Below are positions 33,060 through 42,344 of a stretch of DNA of 64,000 nt, one piece after another. A program made the translations under genes and the position numbers. Position 1 is the first letter of the stretch; each line of letters starts with the position of its first letter. The notes under the pieces are model-generated. The model was not told where the DNA came from and searched no databases. It was given only the letters and a program-made list of their open reading frames with translations. The stretch is from Kalaharituber pfeilii. Lineage: Eukaryota; Ascomycota; Pezizomycetes; Pezizales; Pezizaceae. The stretch is from assembly GCA_015179045.1 (NCBI GenBank), contig WHUZ01000054.1, positions 372,001-436,000 of the forward strand, given 5' to 3'.

Positions 33060-33222
33060 GGACGGAACCCATTTGTTCGGGATTCACCGGAACCTCTCCG
33101 GACAGGCAGATTCTGCCTGCCGCTCCCGGACCTCATCAGACGATAAACTTTACGCCATGACATTGTGACACAGGTACCAACATTGTGGGGTAGGTAGATC
33201 AAATGTTGGTACTTGTTACCAG
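33060..33222. repeat. Inverted repeat, left arm
   Basis: Pairs with 34576-34722. Conserved blocks include CTCTCCGGACAGGCAGATTC, CCGCTCCCGGACCTCATCAG, ACGATAAACTTTACGCCATG and GTACCAACATTGTGGGGTAG. Arms are about 150 bp and 1.35 kb apart. They could be long terminal inverted repeats of a DNA element or two opposed copies of one repeat; no target duplication was found. Confidence 0.7.
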
Positions 33223-33774
33223 CATTTAGTGATGCAAAATGGAGGCTGGGCATAGTCCGTGCGAGAGGTCAGTGACCTGGTGTGGCTGCAGGGTATCCGT
33301 TCTCTTGAGAGGACAGTTGTGTAGGGAAAACAGCAGCGTTTCTCTAGCTATTACCTACATCAACCGAACCTACGGTACAGCGTCAATGTCTCAAGCTGCC
33401 GGATCGTAGTCATTGCAAACGGCTGGATTATTGACCCATGGCCAAACGGCGCCAGCTGGATTATCAACTTCACCTATTCTAGTAATTTTTTTTTGTCGCC
33501 GCCATAGGCTTGTAGCTTGTATGCGGGGTTATGTGAACAAAATTATTTGAACAGAGCAATATCAAGCGAATCTTTCTAGCGAAGAAGCAGAGCGCTTTGC
33601 TTACTTTCAAGCCTGTAAAGCGGCGCAACTCATCTAGCAGTTTCGAAATTGTTAGGCTTTGCAGGATATTCTGAAGCTTTTACTACCTACACCTGCACCT
33701 CAATTGCACACCTTCAAAATGCTCCGCAATGCAAGTAAATAAGCTCTTGTGCATCTGGAGTGGTGTACTCCAAA
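33223..33774. other. Spacer with a LINE-tail trace and possible retroelement interior
   Basis: 33500-33540 (GCCATAGGCTTGTAGC, TATGCGGGGTTATGTGAAC) is a 3' tail of the LINE D/E type with no long poly(A). The minus strand from about 33770 down to 33545 would be the internal region next to the LTR at 33775-34135, but no domain can be read in it. Confidence 0.4.
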
Positions 33775-34135
33775 TGTAACATCCTAATGTTAGCGTAGGC
33801 GTCGCTGGGCTCGCGAGAGTGGCACTGAGGCAACTCCGGGTTCACGAAGGCAGCGAAGCGGACGGCAAAAGGTTATGCGAGAGCATTAAGTGAGAGTTCA
33901 ACTTAGAACACCGCTAGTGTCTTGATTTCTTCTAGCTATCTATTCGGCCTGTTTATATAGACTTCCCGGCCATCAACATGATATGACAATGACATGATGA
34001 ATATAGATAAAACATGTAGATAAGGAGACATAGTAGAAACATGCATTAGAAGTAGCAGTAGTAGCGACTAATGCATGTACACATATTAGTTCGTAAGCCA
34101 TGTGCAGTTATTAGTCTATATGACTTCTGTTGACA
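33775..34135 (-). repeat. LTR-like sequence, minus strand
   Basis: 361 bp; on the minus strand it starts TGTCAACAGAAG and ends GGATGTTACA, with a TATA-like stretch (CTATATAAACAGG, about 33950-33965). Only one copy is seen, so the boundaries rest on LTR-style ends alone. Confidence 0.4.
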
Positions 34136-34575
34136 CACACTTCCTTAGGCGACCGCCGTGTCTCGGGCCTCGAGTGTTTCCATGCGTTGCCTAGTAGTGA
34201 TCAGCTACATGTTCAGCGTACGACTTATTGGATACTGGCGGTGCTTCCAGGTCCTTTCCCGTAAGTCTTACCTTAGCCGTGACACCTAAGAGCAAGAGAC
34301 ACTGCAAGACGAAGTCTACTAGCAGTGTGACAGGAACTGATAAGGGAGTAATATCACAGAATGAGGTACTATAGGAAACCCAAGATTTCATTTTTGTTTC
34401 TTCATCTGCTCATTAATTCAGATCTATTGATCCATTATTTTTCCATTGTCATATTTTACTTAATTGAGTAATCATGCATCCAAACTAGTAGATCACAGCA
34501 TGAGCCGATTTTTGGTAGCAAGTGGGCCGGTACGCACTTACGTCACTAGTCAAATTAAAACTTGTCTTGCAATAT

Positions 34576-34722
34576 GCCTGTACCCAACAATTGATCATAC
34601 CTACCCCACAATGTTGGTACCTGTGTAACAGTGTCATGGCGTAAAGTTTATCGTCTGATGAGGTCCGGGAGCGGCAGGCAGAATCTGCCTGTCCGGAGAG
34701 ATTCCGGGGATTCACAACCCAG
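34576..34722. repeat. Inverted repeat, right arm
   Basis: Inverse of 33060-33222, from CTACCCCACAATGTTGGTAC through CTGATGAGGTCCGGGAGCGG to CTGTCCGGAGAGATTCCGG. The enclosed 1.35 kb codes for nothing I recognise. Confidence 0.7.
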
Positions 34723-36125
34723 CTCAGCGTGGGTTTTCTCCGCCGGGTATGTTATCGATCTGGCCCTTCTGAAACCCAGTGTACCCAGATGCCACTCGTA
34801 TAAACCAAAAGATGCTAATCAACAGGTTTAAGGAAGAAATATAGACTATCACACAAGGCGAAAACAATGTGGAAATTGAAAAAGTAAGAGTCGAGCTGCG
34901 AAGGAGTAATTTGCGCGAGCGGCGGAGGTCCCGGCGGAAGTGGTATAGGTCGTAGAAGGTGCGGTAGGAGTGAGAGCCCTGAATACGAGTTCTACCAAGA
35001 TGCCAACTATTATCTATTGTATATTAAGCACATATATTCTGTAGTTTGCATCAACCTGCGTGATGAGGTGACAGCAAAGGAGCAAATTAGAGAAGTGGAG
35101 CTGAGAAGGCGGAGGAAGCGAGGGCTGTCGGGGGTGGCTGTCAAAGAGCGTAGGAGAGACAGTAGGAGGGACAGCCTATGTAGGAGAGGTGGAGATTGAA
35201 GGCTTGCCAGTCCAGTAATCTATCGCACTGTCCTATCATTCCTGTCAATGCCACTCTATGTTGTTGCTGTATGAGAGGAGAGAGTTAGTTATAGAGGCGA
35301 CAAGAGCTGCGGCAGTAGCGACAGGAGAGATTGTGGGAGAAGGAAGGTATGAGAGCCGAAGCGGTTGTCGAAGGGGCGGCCGGGGGCGGGAGAGACAATT
35401 GGAGAGGCAGCTGAATGATGGATGGGGTTGTGAGAGAAGGCTCTCGAAGAGAGTGTCGGCGGGGGGCGGGGGCCAAAAGAGGCTGTCCAAGAGGATGTCG
35501 GAGGTAAGAGAGGCGATGGAAGAGGCGAAAGGAGAAGCGAAGAGGCTGTCGGCGGGGCTTCAAGAACGCGAGGTTGTCTTCCTTTGAAATTGACCTCTTC
35601 TTTGGCCGAAGTGGAAGGCTGCTATCTCCAGTCATGCGCCATGGAGAGATAGAGAATTGGGGGACCCTGTTCGATTCTCAGGCGGGGAAGAAGCGTGTCA
35701 CGAACCCGGTTCCATTATGATTGAATTCTAGTGGGACCCGGGCAACCTGATTTAATTGCTGTGTTTCTAAATCCCAAATTTTATGTTATGTTCGGATTCT
35801 TTGTCACATTACAGACTTACATTGGAAGTAAGTCAGAACGCGCTAAGCGCGTGTCGCTTGGTTACGAGACTATTCGTGCGACATGTGAAATGTGGAAGGA
35901 CTGCCAAGAAAACTGGGGAAATCCACAGCTCCGATTACGGTAAGGGAGCGCGTGACCTACTAGAGCCCTTCAGCTACATATGTACGTATCTAGTCCTCGG
36001 CAAATGCATCGGATCTTACACACAATTGAGCCACATGCAGTAGTGTGCGGAGAGCGAGAAGTTAGGCTCAAGAACTCGTAATTTGTAAGAAACCCTTGGT
36101 TTCAAAAACCTTAGATCCTGTGAAC
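34723..36125. other. Non-coding region with a GA-rich block
   Basis: 35060-35590 is strongly G/A-rich with repeated GAGAGG, GGCGGAGG and CTGTC motifs. A 109-codon frame at 35258-35587 (RRLSKRVSAGG, KRLSKRMSE) is low-complexity Arg/Glu/Gly sequence that follows from that composition; I do not call it a gene. No introns or conserved motifs are visible. Confidence 0.4.
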
Positions 36126-36605
36126 CAGAGCAGGGTTTGGAAAGGGCAAATTCGTGAAGTGGGGCAGGAGAGCACTCACAAATTACACTTGGCTGCGGAC
36201 TGGAAAAGGCGGAGCTATGTGGAGGAGGATGGTCAGTGGCGAGGAGGTACAATGCACATGTGGTGAGGCATGGAGTGCTGAGCATGTGGTGTTCAGATGC
36301 ACAGAACTGGAGCGGCCCCAGAGGAAGAACAAAAATGGGGCACATGTCACCTGGCAGTCCTGGAAGGACCTAGAGGAGAAAGGATGGAAGCAAGAAGGCG
36401 TGGAAGGTGACCCGGTCGAGTACTGGTTTGCCTGCCTCGATCTGGGGTAGCCGGGGACCGGGGGACGGAGGGCACTGGGTGCTCAAGGGTGTATGTAGAT
36501 TCCGTAGTTAGTTGTCTCAAACCTGGCCCGGGTATATGGGTCCCTGCCATAGGCTGGTAGCCTGTATGCGGGGTTACGTGAATAAAAAAAAAAAAAAAAA
36601 AAAAA
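36126..36605 (+). mobile_element. LINE E: 5'-truncated copy of the LINE D lineage
   Basis: Carries the last ~107 codons of ORF2, the 3'UTR and poly(A) of the LINE D lineage. It matches LINE D (55428 onward) almost base for base and shows how the interrupted end of LINE D would read without its insertions. Confidence 0.85.
36130..36450 (+). pseudogene. LINE ORF2 C-terminus (LINE E), open
   Basis: One open frame reading GKGKFVKWGRRALTNYTWLR and CTCGEAWSAEHVVFRC (the Cys/His motif after RNase H), ending at TAG 36450. LINE D has TGA where this copy has ACA (ALT-NYT), showing that the stop in LINE D is a later mutation. Without the rest of ORF2 the fragment is not a gene. Confidence 0.75.
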
Positions 36606-38179
36606 CGTCGTATTCACGGGTCAACAGGCTGGCGGCTCCCGGTTGCTGGGCCTTACTAACGAGGCGTCGCTGTATTTATGAAATATGAGAGAAACAGCGT
36701 TCGGATCACTCAGTACGTAAGTGCATATATGCCATTTCTACTATTAGAAACATAGATATATGGATGTGTGGTGGTTACCTGAGTAGCAGCTGAATTAATC
36801 GCAGCTGGAGCTGAATCATGGAGTTGTGCTGTTACGTCTGCAGCTGTCTCAATTGCATACATGTGATGCAAATTGGCTGCAGCCGATGCAAGTGCGTGTC
36901 AGCTGGTCCCCACTGATGCAACAGTTCTCAGCTCGCTACAACCGAGCAGTATATCAGCCTTGATTATTGGATATTTTGTCAATGGATAAAGCCCCAAGTC
37001 CCGGGTTCGATGGTATTTACGAAGCATTCTTTCCCGCGATTCACTATCTGGTAGTCCATACATAGCTGTAAAACTAGGGTCTTTTTGTACAAGGTATGGT
37101 CTGTTTATAAGTATACTCTCATTCGCGGGGGGTTTTACGGTAACACTAAAAAAAATTATGCTGAAAAGAGCACTATGGCCGCTGTCAAAAGATGCACCAT
37201 TACTGGCCATTGGTGGACATGCCCATCAAATGGTTTAGCCTTTTTGCGAACTTGTGATCAGTGAGAATGAGCTGCTAGCAGCTGAAGTAAATGCAATGTA
37301 GACTGATGCGCACAACCATGGCGTTCCTGATACGAACAAGGTAGAGAAGGACTTTATACTTGATGCTAGCATTGTGCTAAAATGTAGTTCCAATTAACTA
37401 TTGCTTAGCTACAGCATACTAGGATGAAACTATCACTAGTCTTCCAACTTAAACCATTATGCTGTCTTGGTTCAGCTCCTGTCATAGAGCATCCAAATGT
37501 TTTTGGTCTATCTGAGAGACATCTTCATATACTATCAGTAGATTGCTGCACTCGATGGTTTAGCTCCACCATACTCCGATGCACATGTAGTTCATACTAG
37601 TAGAGATAGTTCACTAAACAGCTAAGCACCAAGGAGAGGAACTAACCAATGTAGTCATTGCAGAGGATACTAGATGTTTTCATAAGGCCTCATATCAGTT
37701 AGGACCCACAATTGTGCGTTATGTAATATCGCAGGAAACTCGTAAAAGTAACACACAAATGCCTGGAGTACGATTTCTATCTCGAGGCTAATTGGTTTTA
37801 CTGCTTCTCCTGATCGAGTTTGCAACTTTGAAATGCAGGAGAAGTCTGAGCTACCAAGAGGTACAGAGATACTGTAGTTACGGTGGGTCAAGGGACGCTC
37901 GGGTGTGGTGGTCAATAAGCCGTGGGCAATGTATGGCTGGACGCGGCAGCCAGATAGGCAATGCCTTGCCATACATAATATTCAGACTTATTTGAAATTA
38001 TCAACAGGAGTGGTGTGACTAGGATGTAGCATATTGAACTCCCACAACTTCCCTTCGTTCTATTCTCAAAGCACTAGAATCACCACTGTCTCCAAATCAT
38101 CAAACTACCAAGCTAGAGCTTCTCCACATCAATTAAACGTGAATTCCATCTCATTATCTCTCCCAACATAAAGAACAAA
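36606..38179. other. Anonymous region, probable promoter at its end
   Basis: Two minus-strand frames (36899-37210, 37670-37972) of about 100 codons have no recognisable domain, introns or neighbours to support them. The last 100 bp before 38180 is the C/T-rich, A-rich leader usual upstream of fungal genes (CATCTCATTATCTCTCCCAAC). Confidence 0.4.
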
Positions 38180-38393
38180 ATGCACAGCGAGATCATCGAA
38201 ATCGTCAATGACCACGGTGAGGACTTGCCAGTTGGCACTTGTGTCATGTGTGGCAGGTCCGGAGTCCGGCTTTATTGGAATCAATGTGCGAATTGTGTTC
38301 CGGTATGTACAAGCCAGTGGATCACCTCTCTCCTGAGCGGGTGTTATATTTTTTTATTTCACTCATGCTAACAGTAATCAGGCTCCACCATAA
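38180..38393 (+). CDS. Candidate 44-aa zinc-ribbon microprotein
   Basis: Exons 38180-38302 and 38382-38393 are joined over a 79-bp intron with a good donor (GTATGT), branch site (GCTAAC) and acceptor (ATCAG). The product contains CVMCGRSG..WNQCANC, i.e. two CxxC pairs separated by 11 residues, which would bind one zinc ion, and ends VPAPP. The ATG has an A-rich context (AACAAAATGC) behind a C/T-rich leader. No signal peptide. Family unknown to me; similar tiny zinc ribbons are easy to miss in annotation. The intron signals and the cysteine spacing are direct observations; that it is expressed is inference. It could also be the relic of a larger gene. Confidence 0.5.
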
Positions 38394-38856
38394 TCTTCGC
38401 AAGAGGTTGTTGTGGAGGAGGAGGAGGGGTGTCCAGATCGACCATGCAAACCATCTGCTAGTGAAAGGAAATCTTGTGTCATGGCAATCTTCTTCTGTTG
38501 TCTGTTTTCGTAGAGAATCAAGTGGGGCGTTCAGAGAGCGGTGTGCAGCGGTAGTGTTATGGAGTTTGTTAGTTCTATTCATTCTTTCGGAAAGTGTTGA
38601 TTATTTCATTTTGTGCATACTCTCTTCTCAGCTCGTCCGGTCGCAAGGCCTGAGAACAAGATCCAAAGTAAAAAATCTCGTTAGTATTGAAAAACACACG
38701 ATTGTCATGGCAATGGCAGTGAGATCAAATTTGCATGAAAAAACAACAGAGGTGTCACAATAGTGTGATGTATAAATAGTTGCATTCGACGAATTCTGAG
38801 TGAGTCCCAGGCAGTGGTTTCGAGACCTTCCTTGAATTCGACCCTAATATTTGCAT
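38394..38856. other. Possible 3' region of the small gene
   Basis: A long plus-strand frame (38239-38763) overlaps the small gene out of frame and has no motif; I see no other gene. Confidence 0.35.
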
Positions 38857-38917
38857 CTCTTTTTTGGGGGGGTCAGCTAACCCCGCGTACAGGCTATCGG
38901 CCAATGGCAGGGACTGC
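38857..38917 (-). mobile_element. 3'-tail-only LINE insertion (61 bp)
   Basis: Minus-strand reading: CCTGCCATTGGCCGATAGCC, TGTACGCGGGGTTAGCTGAC and a short A tract interrupted by C residues. Flanked by TATTTGCAT at 38848-38856 and 38918-38926, a perfect 9-bp duplication. Confidence 0.72.
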
Positions 38918-39767
38918 TATTTGCATTGGGATCATATAGGACATAAGCAGACGGATCTAATAGGACTACTATTGAATGTATCCAGGAGTGAACTCAGCTT
39001 GCTGAGGAGTGGTGGGTGATTACAAGCTGCACAAGGCCTTGTTTCCCGTAAAAAAGTGCCAAGACTTGAAGCCGGCTTGGAAATCATCGCTATAAGCCTA
39101 TAGTACTGTGCTCGCTACTATTATTTTGTGAAATAATGGAAATGGATGACTTCCCGTGGGCGCAGATTCACAGATTCACAGAAATTTTTCACAGACGAAC
39201 AAAAGGAGTTAGGCAACGTAGAATTAAAACTGCATACCTTGTAATATCTAACCTCAAGACCAAAAATTACATATGTCATCCCCCTTAAATCTACACTGAA
39301 ATTCACGTCTATGCCAAAATATCTCCACTCATACAGGTGATGAGTTGGAAGAAGCTCTTTTATTAATTATTTGCTTAAGTCTATTAGGTTTCCAAACTAA
39401 GTGACAACGATGAAAAACAATCTTATTTGCCTCAAGCAGCATTATGAAGTGTTAAAACGTGGTAGTTGGGTGGGCGATAGGTGTATAATAATTTTGCATG
39501 CAATAATGGGTGCATAAAGTACTTGCCTTTGTAGTTCCTTTCTTTTATTTAATTAGCGCTGGCTCGTGATGTGCTGACAAATTTGAGAATCTGGGAGTCT
39601 GAGAATTTTATTTTGTGGTTGCCATGGGAATTGGGGTCTGGCGCAGAATTTGGACTAGGAATCTGGGTCTGCGAATCTGTGCCTACAGGAAGTCATCCAA
39701 TATGGCCTCGATGATTAGAAGTGCTGTACGGTAACAGCAAATAGTCATTACACACCTTTCTTTCCAA
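38918..39767. other. AT-rich spacer with dispersed repeats
   Basis: 38982-39058 is an inverted, diverged copy of 28800-28888 (GCAGCTTGTAA, ACTCCTCAGCAAGCTGAGTT). 39708-39755 shares a short block with 30925-30965. No gene. Confidence 0.45.
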
Positions 39768-39839
39768 CACCGATTCTACCACTTGGTCGCGACGCCGCAA
39801 CTGAGGGGTGCCCCGCATCGAAAATTACATCAACGTGAA

Positions 39840-39857
39840 GCTCGGGACCGCCCGAGC
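39840..39857 (+). promoter_or_regulatory. 5'UTR hairpin of LINE D
   Basis: GCTCGGG-ACCG-CCCGAGC. The loop ACCG is identical in LINE A (CCAGG-ACCG-CCTGG) and LINE C (CTCAGG-ACCG-CCTGAG) while the stem bases change in pairs. Confidence 0.6.
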
Positions 39858-40615
39858 AAGTATTTCGGCCTTTTCTACGGGATTGAGCCACAGCGTTTGG
39901 CAGAGGTGGGAGAGCAGTGGAAGTGATCAGAATCCATTGTTCTACTCCTTCTTTACGCCAAGTATATTAAAGCAGCACAGGAGACACTGCAACAAAGAAA
40001 TACAACGCGCCGTTTGCAACCGAGAGCCGCACTAACGGGACGCTTGCAAGCACCAAACAACACGCTGCCTTAACGACCAGAGGCCAACATCGTCTACAGG
40101 AGTTTGGCAGCAGAAGAATTATGGGGCAAGATAAAGGAAAAGGAAAGAAAGAGGCAGGCAGATTGATATCTAGAATGGAAAGCGAAGGGAATGTGGGGCT
40201 GTTTCGCCCAGTAAAGGAGTGGGAAAAGAGGTTTACAGTGATCACTGGAGGCAGGCAATTCGATGTGGAAGGGGCCACAGACTGGTGCCAATTCACAGGA
40301 TACCAGACTGCAAAGGTGGAGGACGCCCTCCAGCAGGCTGTAAGAAATGCAACAGCCCTTTTGACTGCAAAGGGGGCAGTAGGAGTGCATGAAGTATGGA
40401 GCCAAGCAGAGGTTGGCCAACAGTTTATAGCACATACAGCGAGTGAAGCAGCATGGGTTGAATGGGCACATATTATCAGGGAGGGAATTGCGATACAGGA
40501 GGGAGAGGCTGAACAAGGAAATCAGGTGAGGAGAGTTATCAGAGAAGATGACATTGAGGATGTCATCTACGTAGGTGGTAGAGTGACCCAAATAATTCAA
40601 ACCCCACACTACAGA

Positions 40616-40699
40616 AAGGGCGGTCTCGACCAGCAGGAAACTGGAAGCAGTGAGCAGAAGGGCGGTCTCGACCAGCAGGAAACTGGAAGCAGTGAGCAG
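40616..40699 (+). repeat. 42-bp tandem duplication in LINE D ORF1
   Basis: Two perfect units, 40616-40657 and 40658-40699 (AAGGGCGGTCTCGACCAGCA...), keeping the frame and adding 14 residues. Confidence 0.9.
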
Positions 40700-40745
40700 A
40701 TGGAGGTAGACTTTGAGACCCACATCACAGCAGATGGTACCAGGT

Positions 40746-40922
40746 TGTTGAGCTTTTGGGTAGAAAGAGATGATTGTTATTCCTTCGTAGAGAGAGTAGC
40801 CAAAGTAATACACCTATATACATAGAGCATGAGGTTGCTCTCGGGCCCTTACCACCCTTTATCACCGACCTCTCTGATATCCGACACCTCCGACACTCCG
40901 ACATTACTGTAGATCTCTAACA
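40746..40922 (+). mobile_element. Solo LTR in LINE D ORF1
   Basis: 177 bp with LTR-type ends TGTTGAGC...CTCTAACA, flanked by CAGGT and CAGGA (4 of 5 identical). It has a TATA-like CTATATACATAG and a pyrimidine-rich 3' half. ORF1 reading resumes after it, though not cleanly. Confidence 0.55.
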
Positions 40923-42112
40923 CAGGAAACGGAAGCGCGATGGTGAGTTGGCTGGAGATCAACTAGTGAGAGAGACTCTTGAATTGAAGGACAGCAGCAA
41001 AGTGGAGAAAGCAAAGGAAGTAGAAAAAACAGAGGAAGTAGAAGTAGAGGAACCTGGGGAGCTGGAAGGAGCAGATGCAATCCAAGTTCTACAATTGCTG
41101 CATGACCTCAAGATCCTCAAAGAAGCGTGGGAAAAGCGCAAGGGAGCAGGAGCAGTACGAAGCGCATCAGGTGTTGGCGATGCTGCAGCCCGATTAGGTG
41201 ACATTATTGAAAATTGAAAAGGAGCTGATGGCAAAGGGTGGAGAGAAGTAGAAGACTTCTTGCGAACTGAAAACCAGCCTGAAGACAAAGTTAAGGCACT
41301 ACGGGAGTGTGAAAAGTGGTGGAAGAAGGAAAAGGAAAACCAGAAGGCAAGAGAAACAAGTGCAATCAATCAAAGGCTCAGAAGGTTGGAAGAGAGTCTT
41401 GCAAGTGTAGTTGTCAAGCTAGGAGTTGCCTCCATCGAGGAAAAAGATGCAGCAAAACGGAAGGAGGAGGAAGTCAAGAAGAGGAACCGTGAGGTTGAGG
41501 CAAGAAGAGCAGCTGAGAAGGCCTTAGCAAAAGCGAAAGCTCTAGAAGAAAAGGATCAAGCCCAACGAAAGAAGTCAGAAAAGGATGCCCAAGAGGCAGC
41601 AGATCGAGAAAAACAAAGATTGGACATAGTACAGGCTGCGAAAATTGCAGCTGATGAAGCAGATGTGGAACTTAAGAGAAAAGAGCTCGCAGTCTATGAT
41701 ATAAAGAAGAAAAGTAGCACAGCTGCAGAGATAAAGAGAGCAGAAGAGGAGGTACAGGAAGCTGCTACAAAGGCTTCGGAGGCCAGAGTAGCTGCAGAAC
41801 ATGCAGAAACAGGTACAACCAGAGCTGAGGGTAGCTCCTGGCAGGTAGTTGGCACTACTAAGATGCGCAAGTGGGTGATGATTTCACTACACAAGGAGGT
41901 ATCAGCAGGTACAACAGAGGAAGCAAAGCAAAAACAATTAGAAGCAGCAAATACAGCTCTTCGAGCATTAGAACGAGGGGAGAAGAGAAGGCTCTTCCGA
42001 GTAGTAGGTATCAAGGAGAATGCCATGGTTTCGAGGTATGAGAGGAGATGGCGTATCATTGAAGCACCCTGGGCGATGGAAGAAGCAGAAGTAGTAAGAA
42101 TACTACAGTGTC

Positions 42113-42157
<45 letters not shown>

Positions 42158-42344
42158 CACATAACCCCGCTTGTAGCTCGTGGCCATGGCAGGGTCCCTG
42201 GGCAAGCCCTCATAGCCCGGAGACAGGCTAAACTAACTCTCTACGTACATGGCCCCCACGCGCCGTCGCCCCCGCTCTCCTAGCTTCTAGGACCTGACCC
42301 ACATTCTCCTACCATCTAGAACTTGACCCCAGCGAAGAAATTCT

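Noticed and set aside
35258..35587. 109-codon Arg/Glu-rich frame
   Set aside because: It follows from the G/A-rich composition of the region; no conserved motif, and the opposite strand is just as open.
36899..37210. 103-codon minus-strand frame (and 37670-37972)
   Set aside because: No recognisable domain, no intron signals and no leader; chance frames cannot be excluded.
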